Shown here one piece after another: positions 15,423 to 24,025 of a DNA stretch of 64,000 nucleotides. Made by a program: the position numbers and the translations under genes. Within the stretch, counting starts at the first letter, position 1. The number at the start of each line of letters is the position of its first letter. Origin of the DNA: DATEJJ01 sp039649115 (GTDB lineage: Bacteria > Actinomycetota > Actinomycetes > Mycobacteriales > Micromonosporaceae); contig JBBWZQ010000031.1 in assembly GCA_039649115.1 (NCBI GenBank), positions 4,710-68,709 on the forward strand, given 5' to 3'. The notes beneath the pieces were generated by a model. It did not search any database and was not told the origin of the DNA. It saw only the letters and a program-made list of their open reading frames with translations.

Positions 15423-18290
15423 GTGACTTCGCGTCCAGGCGCGGCCGCGCAATCGCGCAGGAAGCCGGTGCGTTCGCGGGCACCCGAACGCCGGCGCCGG
15501 TTCTCACTCCGCGATTCGCGGATCCGCTCCAAACTGGGTGTCCTGCTGCTGTTGCCGCTGGCCGCCGTCGTCGCCCTCGCGTCCGTGCTGCTCGTGGACA
15601 GCGGCAGGCGCGCCCTTTCGGCACAGACGGTCAAGTCTCTGACCGCGCTGTCCGCGGACATCTCGGAGACCACCAACCAGCTGCAGAAGGAGCGGATGGC
15701 GGCGGCCACGCTCCTGGGCAGTCCGAGGGTGAAGGTCGACGCGTACAACGCGCGGGTCGCGCTGACCGAGGCGGCGGCCCGCACCTATGCCAGGCACCGC
15801 ACCGGACTCCGTGGGCTCTCCGCGATCGTCAGCCAACGCCTCGGCCGCATCGACCGGCAACTGGGCACGCTGGACACGGTGCGGCAGCAGGTGTCCGACC
15901 GGCGGAACATCTCGGTCGCCGAGGCCGTGGCCCGCTACACCGTGGTGATCGACGACATGGTCGGCTATCACGGCGAGGTGGCCCAGATGGCCGGTAACAC
16001 CAGGGTCGCCGACATGCTGCGGGCCAAGGCCGCGTTCGCCGTGGCGAAGGCGCAGGCGGCGCAGGAGCAGGCGGTCGGCTACGCGGCCCTGGAAGGCGGT
16101 CAGCTCGACCAGCAGCAGTACAGCTCGTTCGTCGCGACGCTCACCGGCCAGCAGTCCGCCCTGAACACGTTCAACCTGACCGCGACACCGGCTCAGCTGG
16201 ACCTGGTCAACGCGACTCTCACCGGCGATGCCGTCGCGCTCGCCGACCATGCCGCAAACCAGGTGGCACAGTCCGTCAACCGTGCCGCGGGGCTCACTCC
16301 GACCGAGCTGACGGCGTCGATAGGCGCGGTGGTCGACCTGATGCGCTGGACCGAGCAGCAGCTCGACGTGGGAGTGCTGGCCGAGGCCACCGCGCAGCAG
16401 AACGCGGTGGTCCGCGAGGTGGTCGTCGAATCGACTCTGGTCGTGCTCACGCTGATCATCGCGGTCCTGCTGGCCGCGATGGTCGCCCGGTCGATGGTGC
16501 GGTCGCTGTCCAGCCTGCGCGAGGGCGCGCTGACCGTGGCGGACCGCGACCTTCCCGCGGCGGTGGCGCGGCTGCGCGAGATGCCGGCCCTGGGCGAGGA
16601 CAGCCCGGAGGAGATCGCCAGGCAGATCGTCGACCCGATCAAGATTGACAGCCGCGACGAGGTCGGGCAGGTGGCACAGGCCTTCAACGTGGTCCACCGC
16701 GAGGCGGTACGGGTCGCGGCGGAGCAGGCCTCGCTGCGCGCCTCGGTGTCCGCGATGTTCCTCAACCTGGCCCGGCGCTCGCAGACCCTGGTCGACCGCA
16801 TGATCGGCGAACTGGACGACATCGAGCGCAGCGAGGAGGACCCCAAGCGGCTGTCCCGCCTCTTCCAGCTCGACCATCTCGCCACCCGGATGCGCCGCAA
16901 CGACGAGAACCTGCTCGTCCTCGCCGGCGCGGACTCCAGCTCACCACGGCGCGACGACGCGCTGCTGGTCGACGTGGTGCGCGCGGCACAGTCCGAGGTG
17001 GAGCTGTACAACCGCATCGAGTTCGCCACCCTCGACCAGGATGTCTCGGTCACCGCGCTGGTGGTCAACGACGTGGTGCGGCTGCTCGCCGAGCTGCTCG
17101 ACAACGCCACGCGCTTCTCCCCGCCGCAGTCCGCCGTGGTGGTCGACGGTCGCCGGATCGGCGACTACGTGCTGCTGCAGATCGAGGACCGCGGGCTGGG
17201 TATGACGCCGGACCAGATGGCCATGCTCAACCACCGGCTCGGGCAGCCGCCGACCGTCGACGTCGCCGCGTTCCGGATGATGGGTCTCGCGGTCGTGGCG
17301 CGGCTCGCCGGCCGGCACGGGATCAAGGTGGAGCTGCGTACCAACCCGGAGGGCGGCACCATCACGGTGATCACGCTGCCCACCCCGGTGCTGATCCTGC
17401 CCCGGCTGCGGGGGCGCGAGCCGGTGCTGCCCCGACCCCGTACCCTGCTCGCCGTGGAGCGCGGCCCCTCGCCCGACCCGCCGGGCTGGCCGATGCCGTC
17501 GCTGCCCGGCCTCGCCGCACCCGGCGGCCGTCCCCACGAGGTACCGGTCGCCGCGGGTGCGTCGCTGGGCGCCGCCACGGTCAACGGCTGGTCGCACGTA
17601 CCGGACACCCACGGCAGGTGGCCGGCGACCGCGGCGCCGGTCAACGTTGGACCCACTCCGCCGGTGATCGACGCGCTGGGTTACTCCACGGGCCCGCAGC
17701 GGCAGGTGCCGCCGGACGACACGGCCGAGCTGCCGATCTTCCGTGCCATGGAGGCGGTCTGGTTCCGCAGCCACGGCACCTCCGACGAACTGTCGGCCTC
17801 CGCGTTCCGGCCCGGGGCCGGTGGCGGCCAGGCACCGCCGCCGCCCGGTCCGGCCGCCCGGCCGGTCGTCTCGGCTCCCTACGTACCGGCCCCGGCCGCA
17901 CCGCCGGTACCGGCGCCCGCCGCGGCGCCACCCCCGCCGCCCCCGCCCCCGCCCGCGCCGCCCGTTCCGCCGGCCCCGCGTTCGATGCAGCCGGAGGGGG
18001 ACGAGAGCTGGCGCACGGCGGCGGACGACGGTTGGCGTGCCGCGGCCGCGGCCTCCCAGCCGGCGACCTCCGGCACCACCCGCTCGGGTCTGCCCAAGCG
18101 GGTGCCAGCCGCACAGCTCGTACCTGGTGGAGTGGAGACGCGCCCCGCCAACCGCAACGCCCGGCGCACGCCGGAGGAGGTACGCGGGCTGCTGTCGGCC
18201 TACCACCGGGGTGTGCAGCGCGGTCGCTCCGGAGAGGACGGACGACCGCAGTCCGATCAGCGGCAGGCTGACAAGGAGACAAACCGATGA
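15423..18290 (+). CDS. cvnA: Conservon sensor kinase-like protein CvnA, NIT domain
   Basis: A 955-residue membrane histidine-kinase-like protein, first component of a conservon, the actinobacterial signalling operon likened to eukaryotic G-protein modules. The GTG start at 15423 follows GAGAGG. There is an Arg-rich cytoplasmic N-terminus, TM1 at about 38-58, an extracellular nitrate/nitrite-sensing-type helical domain at about 60-335 and TM2 at about 336-356. A HAMP region follows at about 358-390, then the conservon-typical LDHLATRMRRNDENLL helix near 482. The HATPase domain has its N-box (LLAELLDNATRFSPP) near 556 and DRGLGMT near 589. The last 300 residues are Pro/Ala-rich and probably disordered. 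Translationally coupled to cvnB (ATGA). Confidence 0.9.
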   Translation: MTSRPGAAAQSRRKPVRSRAPERRRRFSLRDSRIRSKLGVLLLLPLAAVVALASVLLVDSGRRALSAQTVKSLTALSADISETTNQLQKERMAAATLLGSPRVKVDAYNARVALTEAAARTYARHRTGLRGLSAIVSQRLGRIDRQLGTLDTVRQQVSDRRNISVAEAVARYTVVIDDMVGYHGEVAQMAGNTRVADMLRAKAAFAVAKAQAAQEQAVGYAALEGGQLDQQQYSSFVATLTGQQSALNTFNLTATPAQLDLVNATLTGDAVALADHAANQVAQSVNRAAGLTPTELTASIGAVVDLMRWTEQQLDVGVLAEATAQQNAVVREVVVESTLVVLTLIIAVLLAAMVARSMVRSLSSLREGALTVADRDLPAAVARLREMPALGEDSPEEIARQIVDPIKIDSRDEVGQVAQAFNVVHREAVRVAAEQASLRASVSAMFLNLARRSQTLVDRMIGELDDIERSEEDPKRLSRLFQLDHLATRMRRNDENLLVLAGADSSSPRRDDALLVDVVRAAQSEVELYNRIEFATLDQDVSVTALVVNDVVRLLAELLDNATRFSPPQSAVVVDGRRIGDYVLLQIEDRGLGMTPDQMAMLNHRLGQPPTVDVAAFRMMGLAVVARLAGRHGIKVELRTNPEGGTITVITLPTPVLILPRLRGREPVLPRPRTLLAVERGPSPDPPGWPMPSLPGLAAPGGRPHEVPVAAGASLGAATVNGWSHVPDTHGRWPATAAPVNVGPTPPVIDALGYSTGPQRQVPPDDTAELPIFRAMEAVWFRSHGTSDELSASAFRPGAGGGQAPPPPGPAARPVVSAPYVPAPAAPPVPAPAAAPPPPPPPPPAPPVPPAPRSMQPEGDESWRTAADDGWRAAAAASQPATSGTTRSGLPKRVPAAQLVPGGVETRPANRNARRTPEEVRGLLSAYHRGVQRGRSGEDGRPQSDQRQADKETNR

Positions 18291-18700
18291 CGAGCCCACG
18301 CACCCTGGAGAACATGGGCTGGCTCTTGACCAACTTCGCCGATCACGTGGCGGGGATCGCGCACGTGGTGGCGGTTTCCGCGGACGGGCTGCTGCTGGCC
18401 GGTTCCCGTGGGCTGCCCGAGGATCGCGCCGAGCAGTTGGCCGCGATCGCCGCCGGGGTGGTGAGCCTGACCGAGGGCACCTCACGGTACTTCAACGGTG
18501 GCGCGGTACAGCAGACGATCATCGAGATGGACAGCGGGTACCTGTTCCTGATGTCCATCAGCGACGGCTCGTGCCTCGCGGTACTCGCCAGCCGGTCGTG
18601 CGACGTGGGCCAGGTCGGGTACGAGATGGCGCTGTTGGTCGACCGGGTCGGGCAGGCGCTGGTACCGGCCCCCCGGCAGAGCCTGTCGCCGGCCGGCTGA
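18287..18700 (+). CDS. cvnB: Roadblock/LC7 protein CvnB
   Basis: A 137-residue Roadblock/LC7-fold protein. In conservons, and in the MglA/MglB system, such proteins regulate the small GTPase. Visible features are the N-terminal helix MGWLLTNFADHVAGIAHVV, the central VSADGLLLAGSRG and the C-terminal LFLMSISDGSCLAVLASRSCD strand typical of the fold. ATG overlaps the cvnA stop, giving tight coupling. Length is normal for CvnB. Confidence 0.92.
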   Translation: MTSPRTLENMGWLLTNFADHVAGIAHVVAVSADGLLLAGSRGLPEDRAEQLAAIAAGVVSLTEGTSRYFNGGAVQQTIIEMDSGYLFLMSISDGSCLAVLASRSCDVGQVGYEMALLVDRVGQALVPAPRQSLSPAG

Positions 18701-18753
18701 GCCGGACGACCGTGGTTTTGAGCCCGTGACGTGCGAGGGGGGTGAGAGAAGCC

Positions 18754-19113
18754 ATGGAGGCCGGAGAGGATCCGCGCGGTGCGCTGGTGCGACCCTACGC
18801 GGTCACACGTGGCCGTACCGAACCCCAGCGCGACATCGCACTGGAGGCCATCCTGCTGACCACCGCGCGGGGTCAGCAGGAGGCGCGGTTCGCCGGGCGG
18901 GACAAGCAGGTCATCGCATCGCTGTGTGATGGGCGGGCCCAGTCGCTGGCGGAGGTCGCGGCGTACACCCGCCTGCCGCTCGGGGTCGCCCGGGTGCTCG
19001 TCGCCGACATGGTCACCGACGGCCTTCTCGCCCTGCACGAGCCGATGCGGGCGGAGGATGACGACCGGATGGAAGTCCTGGAGAGGGTGCTGAGTGGACT
19101 CCGCAAGCTTTGA
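18754..19113 (+). CDS. cvnC: DUF742 winged-helix-like protein CvnC
   Basis: A 119-residue DUF742 protein, third conservon component of unknown biochemistry. It has the typical LVRPYAVTRGRT motif at residues 10-21 and a predicted winged-helix region (SLAEVAAYTRLPLGVARVLVADM). A GTG at 18742 is also possible, but a G-run overlaps it and leaves no ribosome-site spacing, so ATG 18754 is preferred. The 3' end overlaps cvnD by 20 bp. Confidence 0.9.
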   Translation: MEAGEDPRGALVRPYAVTRGRTEPQRDIALEAILLTTARGQQEARFAGRDKQVIASLCDGRAQSLAEVAAYTRLPLGVARVLVADMVTDGLLALHEPMRAEDDDRMEVLERVLSGLRKL

Positions 19114-19714
19114 CCGACGCCGCCAACCCACGGCGATCACCTCGGCGAAGATCGTTATCGCGGGTGGGTTCGGGGTTGGCAAGACCACTCTGGTCGGCGC
19201 CGTCTCGGAGATCGAACCGCTGACCACCGAGGCCGTGATGACCTCGGCCGGGGTCGGAATCGACGATCCGTCGAAGGTACCCGGCAAGGGCACCACCACG
19301 GTCGCGATGGACTTCGGCCGCATCACCATGGCCGAGGACCTCATCCTGTACCTGTTCGGCACGCCCGGGCAGACGCGCTTCTGGTTCATGTGGGACGAGC
19401 TGATCCGCGGCGCGGTCGGCGCGGTGGTGCTGGTCGACACGCGCCGGGTCACCGACAGCTTCGCCCCGATCGACTTCTTCGAGAGCCGGAGGCTGCCCTA
19501 CCTCGTCGCGGTGAACTGCTTCGACTACGCCCCCCAGTACGCGGCGGACGAGGTGCGCGAGGCGCTCGCCATCTCCCCGGACGTGCCGCTGATGCTCTGC
19601 GACGCGCGCGACCGCGAGTCCGCGAAGCGCGTCCTCATCGGGCTCGTCGAGCACGCCATCCAGTCGCTGCGCGTCGAACGCGCCCGGGCCCGCAGCACCG
19701 CGATCATGCGTTAG
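19094..19714 (+). CDS. cvnD: Conservon small GTPase CvnD
   Basis: A 206-residue Ras-like ATP/GTP-binding protein. The P-loop GGFGVGKTT is at residues 24-32, the switch II-like motif is LFGTPGQTRFWFMWDEL near 88 and the base-recognition region VNCFD is near 137 (NCFD in place of NKxD, as in conservon GTPases). CvnB-type Roadblock proteins are thought to act on it. The usual fifth member, a cytochrome P450 (cvnE), is not present; the next gene is on the opposite strand. Confidence 0.92.
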   Translation: MDSASFDRRRQPTAITSAKIVIAGGFGVGKTTLVGAVSEIEPLTTEAVMTSAGVGIDDPSKVPGKGTTTVAMDFGRITMAEDLILYLFGTPGQTRFWFMWDELIRGAVGAVVLVDTRRVTDSFAPIDFFESRRLPYLVAVNCFDYAPQYAADEVREALAISPDVPLMLCDARDRESAKRVLIGLVEHAIQSLRVERARARSTAIMR

Positions 19715-19753
19715 TTGAGCTGGCTGGCGCTCGCGGACCGAGCGCCGGCCAGC

Positions 19754-20845
19754 TCAGTCCACGCGGAGGCGGTAGCCGCGCTTGACCACGGTCTGCACGT
19801 AGGCGGAGCCGCCCAGCGCGGCCCGCAGCCGGGCGACGGCCATCTCCACGGCGTGCTCGTCGGCGCCGCGGGGCAGCGAGGTCAGCAGCGCGCCGCGCGA
19901 CAGTACCCGTCCGGGCGCGGCGGCCAGGGCGCGCAGGACCGCCATCGGCGCCGGCGCCAGCGGCCGCAGCGCGCCGTCGACGACGGCCGCGTGCCCGCGC
20001 AGCGTGACCTCCTGGCCGGCCACCCGGAGGGTGGGCGCGCGCCGGGGCAGCTCGTCGACGAGTTCCCGGACCATCGCGCCGAGCCGGGCGCGGCGCGGCG
20101 AGACCACCGGGATGCCGCGCCGGATCAGCGGATCCGCGGTCACCGGGCCGACGCAGGCGGCCACGACGTCGGTGCGCAGCGCCTCCAGCAGCACGGGCAG
20201 CTCCGGCCCGGCGACGCCGAGCAGCGCGCCGACGGCCGGTGCCGAGGTGAAGGTGACCGCGTCCACGAGGCGGTTGGTGGCCAGGTCGACGAGGCGCCGC
20301 AGCGGAGTCGGGTCGGGCGGCGGCAGCCACCGGTACACCGCGACCTCCACGACCTCGGCACCCGCGGCGGCCAGCGCCGCGCAGAACTCGGGCTGCGGCT
20401 CGCCATGCAGCTGTACCGCCACCCGCAGCCCGGCCACCCCGCGTTCCAGCAGGTGCTCCTGCACCGCCTCGCACTGCTCGGACGCGGGCGACCAGGCGTC
20501 GGACAGGCCGGCCGCGCGCAGCGCGCCGCGCGCCTTCGAACCGCGCGCCACCATGTACGCGCCGTTCAATGCCGCGCACAGCCGGTCGGCCAGGCCCCAG
20601 CCTTCGGCCGCCTCGATCCAGCCGCGCAGCCCGATGCCGGTGCAGGCGACCACGATGTCCGGCGGGTGCTCAACGAGGGACATGGTGGTGGCCCGCAGCT
20701 CCGCGTCGTCGGCGAGGGGCACGATGCGCAGGGCCGGCGCGAGTACCACGCGCGCGCCCTGCCGCTCCAGTAGCGTCGCCAGCTCGTCCCGACGCCGGTC
20801 GGCGGTCACCGCCACGGTGAAGCCGGACAACGGCTCCAGCGTCAC
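19754..20845 (-). CDS. nnaR: HemD-like/OmpR-type winged-helix fusion regulator (NnaR-like)
   Basis: A 363-residue fusion. Residues 1-255 resemble uroporphyrinogen-III synthase (VAVTADRRRDEL, IVVACTGIGLRGW, VTFTSAPAV). Residues about 265-363 form an OmpR/PhoB-type winged helix ending VVKRGYRLRVD. The same architecture occurs in actinobacterial NnaR, a co-activator with GlnR of nitrate/nitrite assimilation genes. The GTG start at 20845 has GGAG upstream. No heme genes are adjacent, which supports a regulatory rather than biosynthetic role. Proximity to a NIT-domain sensor kinase is suggestive only. Identification as NnaR rather than another HemD-fused regulator is moderately secure. Confidence 0.75.
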   Translation of the reverse strand: MTLEPLSGFTVAVTADRRRDELATLLERQGARVVLAPALRIVPLADDAELRATTMSLVEHPPDIVVACTGIGLRGWIEAAEGWGLADRLCAALNGAYMVARGSKARGALRAAGLSDAWSPASEQCEAVQEHLLERGVAGLRVAVQLHGEPQPEFCAALAAAGAEVVEVAVYRWLPPPDPTPLRRLVDLATNRLVDAVTFTSAPAVGALLGVAGPELPVLLEALRTDVVAACVGPVTADPLIRRGIPVVSPRRARLGAMVRELVDELPRRAPTLRVAGQEVTLRGHAAVVDGALRPLAPAPMAVLRALAAAPGRVLSRGALLTSLPRGADEHAVEMAVARLRAALGGSAYVQTVVKRGYRLRVD

Positions 20846-21382
20846 CCCAGGTCTCCGCGACGGCGACAGCGGCGGCGGGGGTGGCGGTGTTGGGGATGGC
20901 GGTGTCGGGGATGGCGTGGGTGGCGGAGACGGAGGTGACGGTGTCGGAGGTGGTCTTGGTAGAGCTGCGGCATGCCAGGGCGGTCGTCCGTGGGGTGCGG
21001 CCGGTCCATACCGTCCTCGGCGCTGATCCGCTCCCAGGTAGCGCCCGCGTGACCGGCCGGTCCCCCCGCCGAGGCACGCCGCAGCTCACCATGCCGAGTG
21101 GCCAACTCGGCGGACACCGCCAGGGCCGTCCCTTTCCCTGGCGGTGGTTTGTGCATGGCCGGTCGGCGTCCACCCCGCCCTGCGGGTGCGCGCAGCGACG
21201 TCGCGCTGCCCCCTGCCCGCCGGGGATGAGACATCACCGCTTCGGCCATGTCCGGATCGTGCCCGTGACCGGTTTCACCCGGGCGACCCTAATGTTTCCG
21301 GCCTGCTAAGACCGCCTCACAACGCGGGCGCCTCTGGCACTCCCGGTGATAAGCCCCCATATCGGGACAGCCGAGGGCCGTT

Positions 21383-21412
21383 TTGACCCTGCGACCCGCG
21401 ACCGGGTATCGT
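21383..21412 (+). promoter_or_regulatory. Candidate rplM-rpsI promoter
   Basis: A TTGACC hexamer (21383-21388) and TATCGT (21407-21412) are separated by 18 bp, a good match to a vegetative sigma-70-type promoter. It would give a leader of about 170 bases before rplM that includes the tandem repeats. Confidence 0.5.
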
Positions 21413-21510
21413 TGGCCGCTGTTGTGCGATTGCCTGGCGTCCCCGCGGAGCGGGTACGCTGATTATCTTGTGCGCCGGGCTGGCGCCGTGCGTTCGCACC
21501 GCCAGGACGC

Positions 21511-21564
21511 GCACCAAACCAACGACACGCACCAAACCACGACACGCACCAAACCAAACGACAC
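21511..21564 (+). repeat. Three tandem 17-19-bp repeats in the rplM leader
   Basis: Copies at 21511-21528, 21529-21545 and 21546-21564 share GCACCAAACC followed by one to three bases, mostly A, and CGACAC. The repeats end about 25 bases before the rplM start and contain A-rich segments in an otherwise GC-rich region. Confidence 0.85.
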
Positions 21565-21588
21565 ACTGCGGCAGGAAAAGGTAAAGCT

Positions 21589-22032
21589 GTGGGTACCTAC
21601 AGCCCGAAGCCGGGCGAGATCGAGCGTCGGTGGCACGTCATCGACGCCTCCGACGTCGTGCTGGGCCGCTTGGCGACGCAGGTCGCCACGCTGCTGCGGG
21701 GCAAGCACAAGCCGACCTTCGCGCCGCACGTGGACACCGGCGATTTCGTGATCGTCGTCAACGCCGGCAAGGTGGCGCTGACGGGCAACAAGCGGCACAC
21801 CAAGGTGGCTTACCGCCACTCCGGATACCCGGGTGGGCTGCGTGCGGTCGGCTACGACGAGCTGCTTGCCAAGCGCCCCGACCGGGCGATCGAGCTGGCG
21901 GTCCGGGGCATGCTGCCGCACAACAGGCTGAGCCGTCAGCTGATCAAGAAGCTGAAGGTCTACGCCGGCCCGGAGCACCCGCACGCCGCGCAGCAGCCGC
22001 AGCCATTCACCATCACGCAGATTGCCCAGTAG
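21589..22032 (+). CDS. rplM: 50S ribosomal protein L13
   Basis: A 147-residue r-protein of the large subunit. It shows the L13 hallmarks RRWHVIDASDVVLGRLATQ, GDFVIVVNAGKVALTG, YRHSGYPGG and AVRGMLPHNRLSRQ, and an expected length. GTG start with AGGAAAAG about 10 bases upstream. It is co-transcribed with rpsI 13 bp downstream, as in most bacteria. Confidence 0.98.
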   Translation: MGTYSPKPGEIERRWHVIDASDVVLGRLATQVATLLRGKHKPTFAPHVDTGDFVIVVNAGKVALTGNKRHTKVAYRHSGYPGGLRAVGYDELLAKRPDRAIELAVRGMLPHNRLSRQLIKKLKVYAGPEHPHAAQQPQPFTITQIAQ

Positions 22033-22045
22033 GTGAAGCAGACCG

Positions 22046-22537
22046 ATGACTGAGAGCGTCATTCCGAGCCCGGCCGCCGTGGCCGAGGCCGTCGTACCCA
22101 CTCCGGCTCCAGCGGCCGCGCCGGCGCCCGCGCCTCGCGCACCCCGCGGTGACCGGCCGATCCAGACCGTCGGTCGCCGCAAGGAGGCGATCGTTCGGGT
22201 ACGGCTGATGCCCGGTAACGGCAACTTCACCCTCAACGGGCAGTCGCTCGCCGCGTACTTCCCGAGCAAGGTGCACCAGCAGCTGATCCGCGAGCCGCTG
22301 GTCAACGCCGACCGGGCCGAAGCCGTGGACGTCTTCGCCAACCTGCGCGGCGGCGGTACCACCGGGCAGGCCGGTGCGCTTCGCCTGGCCATCGCGCGGG
22401 CGCTGTGCGAGCTGGATCTCGACCTGCGCCCGGCGCTGAAGAAGGCCGGCTTCCTGACCCGGGACGCGCGGGTCAAGGAGAGCAAGAAGTACGGCCTGAA
22501 GAAGGCGCGCAAGGCGCCGCAGTACTCGAAGCGCTAG
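22046..22537 (+). CDS. rpsI: 30S ribosomal protein S9
   Basis: A 163-residue r-protein of the small subunit. The conserved S9 core starts at about residue 38 (QTVGRRKEAIVRVRL), includes GGGTTGQAGALRLAIARAL and ends in the Lys/Arg-rich tail KKARKAPQYSKR that reaches the P-site tRNA. The first 36 residues are an Ala/Pro-rich extension, common in actinobacterial S9. Second gene of the rplM operon. Confidence 0.98.
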   Translation: MTESVIPSPAAVAEAVVPTPAPAAAPAPAPRAPRGDRPIQTVGRRKEAIVRVRLMPGNGNFTLNGQSLAAYFPSKVHQQLIREPLVNADRAEAVDVFANLRGGGTTGQAGALRLAIARALCELDLDLRPALKKAGFLTRDARVKESKKYGLKKARKAPQYSKR

Positions 22538-22642
22538 TCCGCAGCCAAGCGGGCCGTTCCGTGTCCGTGTGACGCACAGCCGGGGACGCCACCTCGAGGA
22601 GGGGTTGGTGTGCCCGGCTGCTTCTTTGGGAGGTACCCGGTC

Positions 22643-23998
22643 ATGGGTCGGCTGTTCGGCACCGATGGCGTCCGGGGTCAGGCCAACGCCGACCTGACCC
22701 CCGAGCTGGCCCTGGCGGTGGCCGTCGGCGCGGCGCACACCCTCGCCGAGCGGGACCGCAGCCACCCACCGCTCGCCGTGGTCGGCCGGGACCCGCGGGC
22801 CAGCGGCGAGATGCTGGAGGCGGCCGTGGTGGCCGGCCTGGCCAGCGCCGGCGCGACGGTGGTACGGCTGGGCGTGCTGCCCACCCCCGCGGTGGCGTAC
22901 CTCATGACGGAGGTACCCGCCGACCTGGGTGTGATGATCTCCGCCTCGCACAACCCGATGCCCGACAACGGCATCAAGCTCTTCGCCGCGGGCGGGCACA
23001 AGCTGCCGGACGAGGTCGAGGAGACCATCGAGGCGGCCGTGGCCTCGGGCACCGCGGGCTGGACGCGGCCCACCGGTGCCCGGGTGGGCCGCGTGCAGGA
23101 CATGCCCACCGCCGCCGACCACTACGTCAAGCACCTGACGGAGTCCGTACCCCATCGCCTTGACGGTCTGCGCATCGTGGTCGACTGCGCCAACGGCGCC
23201 GCCGCCGAGGTGGCGCCCGCGGCATACCGCGGCGCGGGAGCGCACGTGGTCGCCATCCACGCGGAGCCCGACGGCATCAACATCAACGAGCGCTGCGGCT
23301 CGACCCATCTGGACACGCTCCAGGCCGCGGTCGCGCAGCACGGCGCGCACCTGGGCATCGCGCACGACGGTGACGCGGACCGCTGCCTCGCGGTCGCCGC
23401 CGACGGCCAGGTCATCGACGGCGACCAGATCCTGGCCATCCTGGCCCTGGCCATGAAGGCGGAGGGCACGCTGGCCGCGGACACGCTCGTGGCCACCGTG
23501 ATGAGCAACCTCGGCCTGAAGATCGCGATGCGCGAGGCGGGCATCCGGCTGGTGGAGACCAAGGTCGGCGACCGGTACGTGCTGGAGGCGCTGCGCGCCG
23601 GCAACCTCTCGCTCGGCGGCGAGCAGAGCGGGCACGTGCTGATGCCGGCGTACTCCACAACGGGGGACGGGGTGCTGACGGGGCTGCACCTGCTGGCCCG
23701 GGTGGCCGCCTCCGGACGGTCGCTGGCGGAGCTGGCGGGCGTGCTGACGAAGCTGCCACAGGTCCTGCTGAACGTACCGGTGGCCGACCGCGCGGCGGCC
23801 GCCGCGGCGGAGCCGGTCGCCGCCGTGGTCGCGGTGGCCAGCGCCGAGCTGGGCGACACGGGCCGGGTGCTGCTGCGCCCGTCGGGCACGGAGCAGTTGG
23901 TGCGGGTGATGGTGGAGGCGCCGACCGAGGACACCGCCGCGGCGGTGGCGGAGCGGATCGCCGCGGCCGTCCGGCGGACCAGCCCGCCGCCGCGGTAG
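22643..23998 (+). CDS. glmM: Phosphoglucosamine mutase GlmM
   Basis: Interconverts glucosamine 6-phosphate and glucosamine 1-phosphate for UDP-GlcNAc and peptidoglycan. At 451 residues it has the family length. The active-site phosphoserine loop MISASHNPMPDNGIK places the catalytic serine at S102. The metal loop DGDADRC is near 245, and the phosphate-binding RPSGTEQLVRVMVEA is near the C-terminus. ATG 22643 is preceded by GGGAGGT; the in-frame GTG at 22610 lacks a good site. Confidence 0.96.
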   Translation: MGRLFGTDGVRGQANADLTPELALAVAVGAAHTLAERDRSHPPLAVVGRDPRASGEMLEAAVVAGLASAGATVVRLGVLPTPAVAYLMTEVPADLGVMISASHNPMPDNGIKLFAAGGHKLPDEVEETIEAAVASGTAGWTRPTGARVGRVQDMPTAADHYVKHLTESVPHRLDGLRIVVDCANGAAAEVAPAAYRGAGAHVVAIHAEPDGININERCGSTHLDTLQAAVAQHGAHLGIAHDGDADRCLAVAADGQVIDGDQILAILALAMKAEGTLAADTLVATVMSNLGLKIAMREAGIRLVETKVGDRYVLEALRAGNLSLGGEQSGHVLMPAYSTTGDGVLTGLHLLARVAASGRSLAELAGVLTKLPQVLLNVPVADRAAAAAAEPVAAVVAVASAELGDTGRVLLRPSGTEQLVRVMVEAPTEDTAAAVAERIAAAVRRTSPPPR

Positions 23999-24025
23999 CC
24001 TGCCCGATTCCAGGGGACGGTCCCT

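Larger units (their letters stand above)
20846..21588. promoter_or_regulatory. Long intergenic region between nnaR and rplM
   Basis: The 743 bp hold no gene I can support. From the left: the nnaR leader; a G-rich minisatellite at about 20886-20945 of roughly 15-bp units related to GGTGTCGGGGATGGC; a stretch without clear structure (20960-21300); a candidate rplM promoter at 21383-21412; and the rplM leader with three tandem repeats at 21511-21564. Open frames here have unusual composition (His/Arg or Thr/Ala runs) and no convincing start. Confidence 0.5.

Noticed and set aside
19715..20845. HemD-like protein as a heme-biosynthesis enzyme
   Set aside because: The fused OmpR-type winged helix and lack of any hem gene nearby favour a regulator of the NnaR class.
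20842..21249. 135-codon minus-strand open frame upstream of nnaR
   Set aside because: The His/Arg-Pro repeats come from the minisatellite read in frame, and it runs out of frame into nnaR; no credible ribosome site or family resemblance.
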